Source: Pyxidicoccus caerfyrddinensis
GTDB taxonomy: Bacteria > Myxococcota > Myxococcia > Myxococcales > Myxococcaceae
Assembly (NCBI RefSeq): GCF_010894405.1
Contig: NZ_JAAIYA010000008.1
Coordinates: 490,851 to 554,850, forward strand
Direction: 5' to 3'
Length of the DNA stretch: 64,000 bases
Of this stretch, positions 58,621 through 64,000 are shown piece by piece. The notes beneath the pieces were generated by a model, which made no database searches, was not told where the DNA came from, and was given only the letters and a program-made list of their open reading frames with translations. The position numbers were made by a program, and so were the translations under genes. Every line of letters starts with the position of its first letter. Position 1 is the first letter of the stretch.

Positions 58621-60573
58621 ATGATGCCTCTTCCCTCCCCCGCCCGACTCGCTCTGGTGCTGTGGCTTGCCTGGAGCAGCGTGGCCGCCGGCGCTGGCTG
58701 GAATGACCTGCAGCCGGGTGTCACGTCCGCGCGCATCCTCTACCGGGAGCTCGGCAGGCCCGCCCTGGAGGCGCAAGAGGGCAAGGACCACGTCGTCACC
58801 TACCTCGGTGCGTCCGCGCCTCCCGGCACGCGCGGCGTGCGCGCCGTGCTCACCTCGCGCACGGGCAGTCTGCTGCGCCTGGAGGTGTTCCCACGGCCCG
58901 CGCCCACCCGCGAGGCGCTGGAGGCGGAGCTCGGGCCCTCGTGCGCCGCGCGGAGGGGCCGCAAGCCCTGCTACGGGGTGAAGGCCACCGCCGGCAACCA
59001 GCTCGCCTTCCACTACGCCTCGCTCGGCGTCACGGTGTTCTTCGCGCAGGGCCAGGTGCAGGCGATGACGTACCTGCCCCCGAACCTTCCGGCGCCGAGC
59101 GTCCTGGAGGCACCGGTGCTGCCGGAGCCCGAGGCGGAGGCCGCGGCGGAGGCCGCGGCGGCGCCCGAGGTGGCGGCGCCCCCCGCGCCAGCGCCCGCGT
59201 CCACGAGCACGGGCGAGCCGGACGTGGCGACGGCATCCGTGGACGAGCTGATGCGGCCCGCGGAGATTTCCACTCCCGGCGAGGACAGCGCCCCGGCGGC
59301 GTCCCCCGTGGCGCCACCGCCGGCATCGGCCGCTCCAGTCTCTCCGGCGTCCCCGGAGGCAGCCACCCCGCCGGACGCGGAGGCGCTGGGCAGCGCCGTC
59401 GTGGAGGACGTGCAGCGCGAGCCCGTCGCCGCGAAGCCGCCGGACCTGCTCACGGTGGGCGGCATGTACTACCAGCGGGGCGAGCTCAGCGGCTCGCGCG
59501 GCGGAGGGCAGACGCAGCTCAAGCCCCTCTTCCCGGCGCTGGTGGACGTGTACCTGGACGTGAAGCCGTCGGAGAGCCTGCGCGGCTTCGTCACGGGGCG
59601 GCTCCTCTATGACCCACTGGACTCCACGCTGTCCGAGCCCCACGTCCTGCTGGACCAGCTCTGGTTCCGCTTCGTGCTCGCCGACACCGTCTTCGTGACG
59701 GCGGGGCGGCAGCAGATCAAGTGGGGCAGCTCACGCGTGTGGAACACCACGGACTTCCTGCGCCAGCCCAACCTGCTGCCGCTCGACGCGTTCGACCTGC
59801 GCACGGGCGTGGACATGATCAAGGTCAACATCCCCTGGGAGTCGCTGGCGTCCAACCTGTGGCTCATCGCCACGGCGGACCTGGAGGGCGGCACGCCGGA
59901 CCGCGCGCGCTATGGCGGGGCCGTGCGAGCGGAGGTGGCCATGGGCTCCAGCGAGCTCGCCGCCACCGCCGTCTTCGACGAGGGCCGGCGCCCGCGCTAC
60001 GGCCTGGACTGGTCCGGCGGCGTGGGCCCGCTGGACCTCAACGCCGAGGTGGCGCTGCTGCGCGACGACGCGGTGCACCGCTGGGAGCGCACGGCGGACG
60101 GCTTCCAGGAGCAGACGCCGCGCGGCACCTGGGTGCAGGCCAGCGGCGGGGTGATGACGCAGGTGCGGATTGCGGACATCTACCGGATGGTCCTGCGCGC
60201 GGAGGGCTTCTTCAACCAGCACGGCTACGAGGACCGGGCCTTCCTCACGTGGCTGCGCTCCACGGGGGACTTCCAGCCGCTCTACTTCGGGCGCTTCTAC
60301 GGCATGGGACAGGTGTCGCTCGCGCGCCGCAGCGTCTTCGCGCCCGCGGTGACCCTCACCACGCTGGCGAACGTCAGTGATGTGTCCCTCTTCTCCCGCC
60401 TGGACTTCGGCTTCACGCCGAGGCGGGACGTCTCCGTGCAGCTCTTCGTCGAGACGCCCCTGGGGCCGCGCGGTGGCGAGTTCCGCTTCGAGCCCGACAC
60501 CGGCGTCGCGGACGTGCCCGCGACGGCGCTCGGCCTGTTCCGTGCCGGCTTCAACATCCGCATGCGGATGTAG
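58621..60573 (+). CDS. Outer-membrane beta-barrel protein with a Pro/Ala-rich linker
   Basis: The start is the ATG at 58621, 22 bases after the JmjC gene. The 650-residue product has a signal peptide (A-L-V-L-W-L-A-W-S-S-V-A-A-G-A), an alpha/beta domain of about 130 residues, a long Pro/Ala/Glu linker (about 160-260), and a C-terminal barrel of amphipathic strands (L-W-F-R-F-V-L-A-D-T-V-F-V-T-A-G-R-Q-Q, F-G-R-F-Y-G-M-G-Q-V-S-L) similar to DUF1302-type porins. It may export or import the product of the following NRPS, or hold the multiheme protein in the outer membrane. Confidence 0.8.
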   Translation: MMPLPSPARLALVLWLAWSSVAAGAGWNDLQPGVTSARILYRELGRPALEAQEGKDHVVTYLGASAPPGTRGVRAVLTSRTGSLLRLEVFPRPAPTREALEAELGPSCAARRGRKPCYGVKATAGNQLAFHYASLGVTVFFAQGQVQAMTYLPPNLPAPSVLEAPVLPEPEAEAAAEAAAAPEVAAPPAPAPASTSTGEPDVATASVDELMRPAEISTPGEDSAPAASPVAPPPASAAPVSPASPEAATPPDAEALGSAVVEDVQREPVAAKPPDLLTVGGMYYQRGELSGSRGGGQTQLKPLFPALVDVYLDVKPSESLRGFVTGRLLYDPLDSTLSEPHVLLDQLWFRFVLADTVFVTAGRQQIKWGSSRVWNTTDFLRQPNLLPLDAFDLRTGVDMIKVNIPWESLASNLWLIATADLEGGTPDRARYGGAVRAEVAMGSSELAATAVFDEGRRPRYGLDWSGGVGPLDLNAEVALLRDDAVHRWERTADGFQEQTPRGTWVQASGGVMTQVRIADIYRMVLRAEGFFNQHGYEDRAFLTWLRSTGDFQPLYFGRFYGMGQVSLARRSVFAPAVTLTTLANVSDVSLFSRLDFGFTPRRDVSVQLFVETPLGPRGGEFRFEPDTGVADVPATALGLFRAGFNIRMRM

Positions 60574-60609
60574 CCCTTCGATGTAGCCCTTCGAGGAAAC
60601 ACCCCGCCG

Positions 60610-63600
60610 ATGGCCTCTGGCAAAGACGTGGCCCCCCTCTCCCCGGCCGAGCAGCGCGAGCGCCTCAAGCAGTTGCTGGAGCGCGGCGGCGCGCAGGCCT
60701 CCAGACCCGCCGCCGCGCCGAACACGGTGGGGCCGGTGCGGCGGCCGGACGGCGCGCCCGCGGTGCCCTCGTTCGCGCAGGAGCGCATGTGGTTCCTGCA
60801 CCAGCTCCAGCCGGACTCGGCGGCGTACCTCGTGCCGCGCGCGGTGGAGCTGACGGGGGACGTGGACGCGGCGGTGCTGGAGCGCGCGCTGGTGCTCCTG
60901 CTGGCGCGCCATGCGGCGCTGCGTTCCACCTTCCCCAGCGCGGAGGGGCGCCCGCTCGTCGCCTTCCACGACGCCCCGGCCCGGGTGCTGGCGCTGGAGG
61001 ACCTGGAGGCCCTGGACGCCGACGCGCGCGAGGCCCGGCTGGCGGCGCGGCTCCAGGACGAGGCCACGCGCCCCTTCGACCTGGAGCGCGGGCCCCTCTA
61101 CCGCTTCCGCCTCTTCCGCCTCGCCCCCCGCCGCCACGTCTTCCTGCTGGTGCTGCATCACCTGGTGTTCGACGGCTGGTCGCTCAACGTGCTGATGCGC
61201 GAGCTGGGTGAGCTGCTCTCCGCGCTGACGCGGGGCGAGGAGCCGCGCTGGACGCCGCCCCGCCTGGAGTACGCCGACTTCGCCGCGTGGCTGCGCACGC
61301 CGGCGACGGAGGCCCGTGAGGCCACCCACCTGGAGTACTGGAAGCGCCAGCTGGCCGGCGCGCCACCGGTGCTGGAGCTGGTGACGGACCTGCCGCGTCC
61401 GGCCGTGCGCACGGACCGGGGAGCCCAGACGGAGCCCGTGCCGCTGTCCGCCGCGCTGACGGCGCAGGTGCGCGCGTACTGCCGCGAGCACCAGGTGACG
61501 CCCTTCATGGTGTTCTACGCGGCCTTCTCCGCGCTGCTGCGGCGCTACACGCAGGCGGCGGAGCTGTGCGTGGGCACGCCCGTCGCCGGCCGCTCGCACC
61601 TGGAGGCCGAGGACGTGGTGGGCCTCTTCGTCAACACCGTGGTGCTGCGCACGGCGCTGCCCGAGGGGCTGACCTTCGACGCCCACGTGGCCCGGGTGCG
61701 CCGCACGGTGCTGGACGCCACCGCGCACCAGGAGGTGCCCTTCGAGCGCGTGGTGGAGTCGCTGGGCGTGGAGCGCAGCCTCGGCCGCACGCCGCTCTTC
61801 CAGGTGATGTTCGACCTGTACGAGGAGGAGCGCTCGCTCACGGGCGCCCTGGCCGGACTGGGAGCGCGGCCGGTGCGGCTGGACACGCGGACGAGCCAGT
61901 TCGACGTGTCGCTCACCGTGGTGGCCACGGGCGGCGGCTTCGAGCTCTCCTTCCAGTACAGCACCGAGCTGTTCCAGCCCGCGACGGTGGAGCGGATGCT
62001 CGGCCACTGCCTGCGGTTGCTGGAGCACGCGCTGGCCGCGCCGGGCACCGCGGTGGATGCGCTGGCGCTGATGTCCGTCTCGGAGCGGGCGCAGGTGGTG
62101 CACGGCTTCAACGACACCGCGCGGCCCTTCGACGCAGAGGCCACGGTGGCCTCGCTCTTCGAGGCCCGGGCGGCGCTGACGCCGGACGCGCCGGCCGTGG
62201 TGGCTCCCGAGGGCACGCTCACCTTCGGCGAGCTGGCCGCGCGGGCCTCGCGGCTGGCCGCGCACCTGGCGGCGGCCGGGGCCGGGCCCGAGGGCGTGGT
62301 GGGCCTGTGCCTGGAGCGCTCGCTGGACGCGGTGGTGTCACTGCTGGGCATCTTCATGAGCGGCGCGGCGTGCCTGCCGTTGGAGGCCTCGCACCCGCCG
62401 GCCCGGCGCGCGGCGCTGCTGCGGCGCTCCGGGGCGCGGCTCGTCGTCAGCCGGCCCTCCCTGTTCGAGGGCGTGGAGCCCGGCGTGCCCGTGCTGGCGC
62501 CAGACGTGGGCGGCGCGGTGCCCGCGGTGGTGCCGCGGCGGGCTCGCGCGGAGCACCTCGCGTACCTGCTCTACACCTCCGGCTCCACGGGCGAGCCCAA
62601 GGGAGTGGAGCTCACCCACCGCAACGTCGTCCACTGCTTCGCGGCCTTCGACGCGTACTACGACACGCAGCCCGGTGACTGCTGGGCCGCGTCGGGCAGC
62701 CTGTCCTTCGACATCCACCTGGAGGAGCTGCTCTTCAGCCTCACCCGGGGCGCGCGCACGGTGCTGCGCGAGGTGGGCCCGCTGGGGCTGGGGCGCGACA
62801 TCCTCCGCCACGGCGTCACCCACATCGTCATGACGCCGTCGTCGCTGGCGACGGCCCTGGAGGAGCCCGGCGCGCCGGAGGCCCTGCGCACACTGAAGGT
62901 CGTCGTGGCCGGCGGCGAGGTGCTGCCCGAGGGGCTCGTCCAGCAGCTCGCCTTCACGCGCACGCGGCTCGTCAACACCTATGGGCCCACGGAGACGAGC
63001 ATCAACGTCGCCGCGGAGCACACGCTCGCGGGCCGGCCCGTGCGCCTGGGACGCCCGCTGGACCGGTGCCGGCTGTACGTGCTGGACGCGCGCGGCGAGC
63101 CCGTGCCCCCCGGTGTGCCCGGAGAGCTGTACATCGGCGGCACCTGCCTGGGCCGCGGTTACCGGGGTCGCGCGGACCTGACGGCCGAGCGATTCATCCC
63201 GGATGCGTTCTCCGGCGTGCCTGGAGAACGGCTGTACCGCACCGGCGACCGCGTGCGCTGGTTCGCCGACGGCACCCTGGGCTTCATGGGCCGCACCGAC
63301 TTCCAGGTGAAGGTGCGCGGCGTGCGCATCGAGCTGGAGGAGGTGGAAGCCGCCCTGCTGCGCGTGCCCGGCGTGCGTCAGGCCGCGGTGCTCGCCCGCT
63401 CGGGGCCGGTGGACTCGCACCTGGAGGCCTTCGTCGTCCTGGAGCACGACGAGGCCCATGCGGCGCGGAGGCTGCGCGCGGCGCTGGCGGCGGTGCTGCC
63501 GGAGGCGATGGTGCCTTCGCGCTGCATCGCCTTGAAGGAGCTGCCCACCACCACCAGCGGCAAGGTGGACCGCAAGGCGCTGGCCGCGCTGCACGTGGAT

Positions 63601-64000
63601 GGCGACGTGCAGCCCGAGGAAGGTGAGCCCCCGCGCGGGCCCGTGGAGGAGCTGCTGGCCGGGCTCTTCGGGCAGGTGCTGGGACGCGCGCGCGTGCTGC
63701 GCGAGGACTCGTTCTTCCACCTGGGAGGGCACTCGCTGAGCGCGACGCGGCTGGTGGCGCGGGTGCGGCAGGCCTTCGGTGTGGAGTTGCCGCTGGCGGC
63801 GCTGTTCGCGTCTCCCACCGTGGCCGGACTGGCGCGCGAGTTGGAGAAGCTGCGCTCAGCGGGGCTGCCTCCGCTTCCGGCGCCCTCGCCGCTTGCGCAA
63901 GGCACGCCGCCTGTCGTCTCCTCCGCCCAGCAGCGGCTGTGGTTCCTTCACCAGCTTCAGCCTGACTCCTGCGCGTACCACGTACCGGAAGCCGTGGAGC
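60610..64000 (+). CDS. Non-ribosomal peptide synthetase, right end beyond the window
   Basis: The ATG at 60610 starts at least 1130 visible residues: a condensation domain (about 50-480) with H-H-L-V-F-D-G (catalytic H-H-x-x-x-D-G near residue 183), an adenylation domain (about 510-990) with Y-T-S-G-S-T-G-E-P-K-G and N-T-Y-G-P-T-E, a thiolation domain with L-G-G-H-S-L (about 1038), and the start of a second condensation domain at the right edge. A hand reading of the A-domain pocket gives D-I-E-V-V-A-T-I-N-K, which I cannot match to a substrate. A leading C domain suggests that an acyl group starts the chain. The product is unknown. Confidence 0.95.
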   Translation, partial: MASGKDVAPLSPAEQRERLKQLLERGGAQASRPAAAPNTVGPVRRPDGAPAVPSFAQERMWFLHQLQPDSAAYLVPRAVELTGDVDAAVLERALVLLLARHAALRSTFPSAEGRPLVAFHDAPARVLALEDLEALDADAREARLAARLQDEATRPFDLERGPLYRFRLFRLAPRRHVFLLVLHHLVFDGWSLNVLMRELGELLSALTRGEEPRWTPPRLEYADFAAWLRTPATEAREATHLEYWKRQLAGAPPVLELVTDLPRPAVRTDRGAQTEPVPLSAALTAQVRAYCREHQVTPFMVFYAAFSALLRRYTQAAELCVGTPVAGRSHLEAEDVVGLFVNTVVLRTALPEGLTFDAHVARVRRTVLDATAHQEVPFERVVESLGVERSLGRTPLFQVMFDLYEEERSLTGALAGLGARPVRLDTRTSQFDVSLTVVATGGGFELSFQYSTELFQPATVERMLGHCLRLLEHALAAPGTAVDALALMSVSERAQVVHGFNDTARPFDAEATVASLFEARAALTPDAPAVVAPEGTLTFGELAARASRLAAHLAAAGAGPEGVVGLCLERSLDAVVSLLGIFMSGAACLPLEASHPPARRAALLRRSGARLVVSRPSLFEGVEPGVPVLAPDVGGAVPAVVPRRARAEHLAYLLYTSGSTGEPKGVELTHRNVVHCFAAFDAYYDTQPGDCWAASGSLSFDIHLEELLFSLTRGARTVLREVGPLGLGRDILRHGVTHIVMTPSSLATALEEPGAPEALRTLKVVVAGGEVLPEGLVQQLAFTRTRLVNTYGPTETSINVAAEHTLAGRPVRLGRPLDRCRLYVLDARGEPVPPGVPGELYIGGTCLGRGYRGRADLTAERFIPDAFSGVPGERLYRTGDRVRWFADGTLGFMGRTDFQVKVRGVRIELEEVEAALLRVPGVRQAAVLARSGPVDSHLEAFVVLEHDEAHAARRLRAALAAVLPEAMVPSRCIALKELPTTTSGKVDRKALAALHVDGDVQPEEGEPPRGPVEELLAGLFGQVLGRARVLREDSFFHLGGHSLSATRLVARVRQAFGVELPLAALFASPTVAGLARELEKLRSAGLPPLPAPSPLAQGTPPVVSSAQQRLWFLHQLQPDSCAYHVPEAVE

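Noticed and set aside
59731..62265. 844-codon minus-strand frame opposite the barrel and NRPS genes
   Set aside because: Shadow of two well-supported genes; no domain motif is present.

Overview
The window is a very GC-rich bacterial chromosome segment with strong G/C bias at third codon positions. Its gene families point to a myxobacterium of the Myxococcus/Corallococcus/Pyxidicoccus group: a DUF2381-type paralogue beside a Hanks-type kinase, a SitA-like lipoprotein toxin with a SUKH immunity gene, a kinase with a TPR tail next to an FHA-containing sigma-54 activator, many small lipoproteins, and a large NRPS running off the right edge. This assignment is inference from family content. I see no rRNA, tRNA, CRISPR array or insertion sequence.

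Layout. 1-6.6 kb (mostly minus): secreted proteins including a two-lectin GH16 glucanase, a frameshifted toxin with its immunity gene, a DUF2381 protein and a membrane kinase. 6.6-12.8 kb (mostly plus): an accessory stretch of lipoproteins and outer-membrane proteins, with an SDR fragment and a collagen-like lipoprotein. 13.0-14.6 kb (minus): a two-gene unit of an LSDAT/SLOG protein and a membrane-anchored TIR protein with a long EEAKKA repeat. 14.7-17.0 kb: gene fragments around an atypical sorbosone-dehydrogenase lipoprotein, with an aldo/keto reductase start fused in frame upstream. 17.0-21.6 kb: divergent kinase-TPR and FHA/sigma-54 activator genes. 21.6-28.8 kb: ordinary chromosomal genes (GNAT, class-III aminotransferase, thioesterase, SET protein, ECF42-type sigma factor, GFA, DUF3224, AraC). 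28.8-36.6 kb: a FIST gene, then a minus-strand cluster of family-B DNA polymerase, beta-propeller-like protein, vWA, PP2C and kinase, i.e. a TerY-P-like triad behind a polymerase. 36.7-47 kb: many small regulators, several with readable operators. 47-52 kb: a JmjC/cupin protein and a divergent TldD/TldE-like pair. 52-64 kb: a minus-strand run of a 59-residue acidic peptide, a Rieske oxygenase, a diheme cytochrome c, a multiheme lipoprotein and another lipoprotein, facing a plus-strand JmjC enzyme, an outer-membrane beta-barrel and a partial NRPS.

How the genes work together. The candidates most worth attention are the SLOG-TIR pair (nucleotide-signal conflict type), the polymerase plus vWA/PP2C/kinase cluster, the toxin/immunity pair, and the peptide/Rieske/cytochrome/JmjC/NRPS region. 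Two genes, the toxin and the PP2C, are each broken by one base in a short homopolymer, so assembly error must be excluded before calling them pseudogenes. Three regulatory links can be read directly: a TetR gene and an NmrA-like gene share a 14-bp operator (13 of 14 bases), a WYL regulator promoter and a GFA upstream region share a TGACA-N6-TGTCA site, and a 28-bp element is shared by the GH16 upstream region and the kinase/activator intergenic region.
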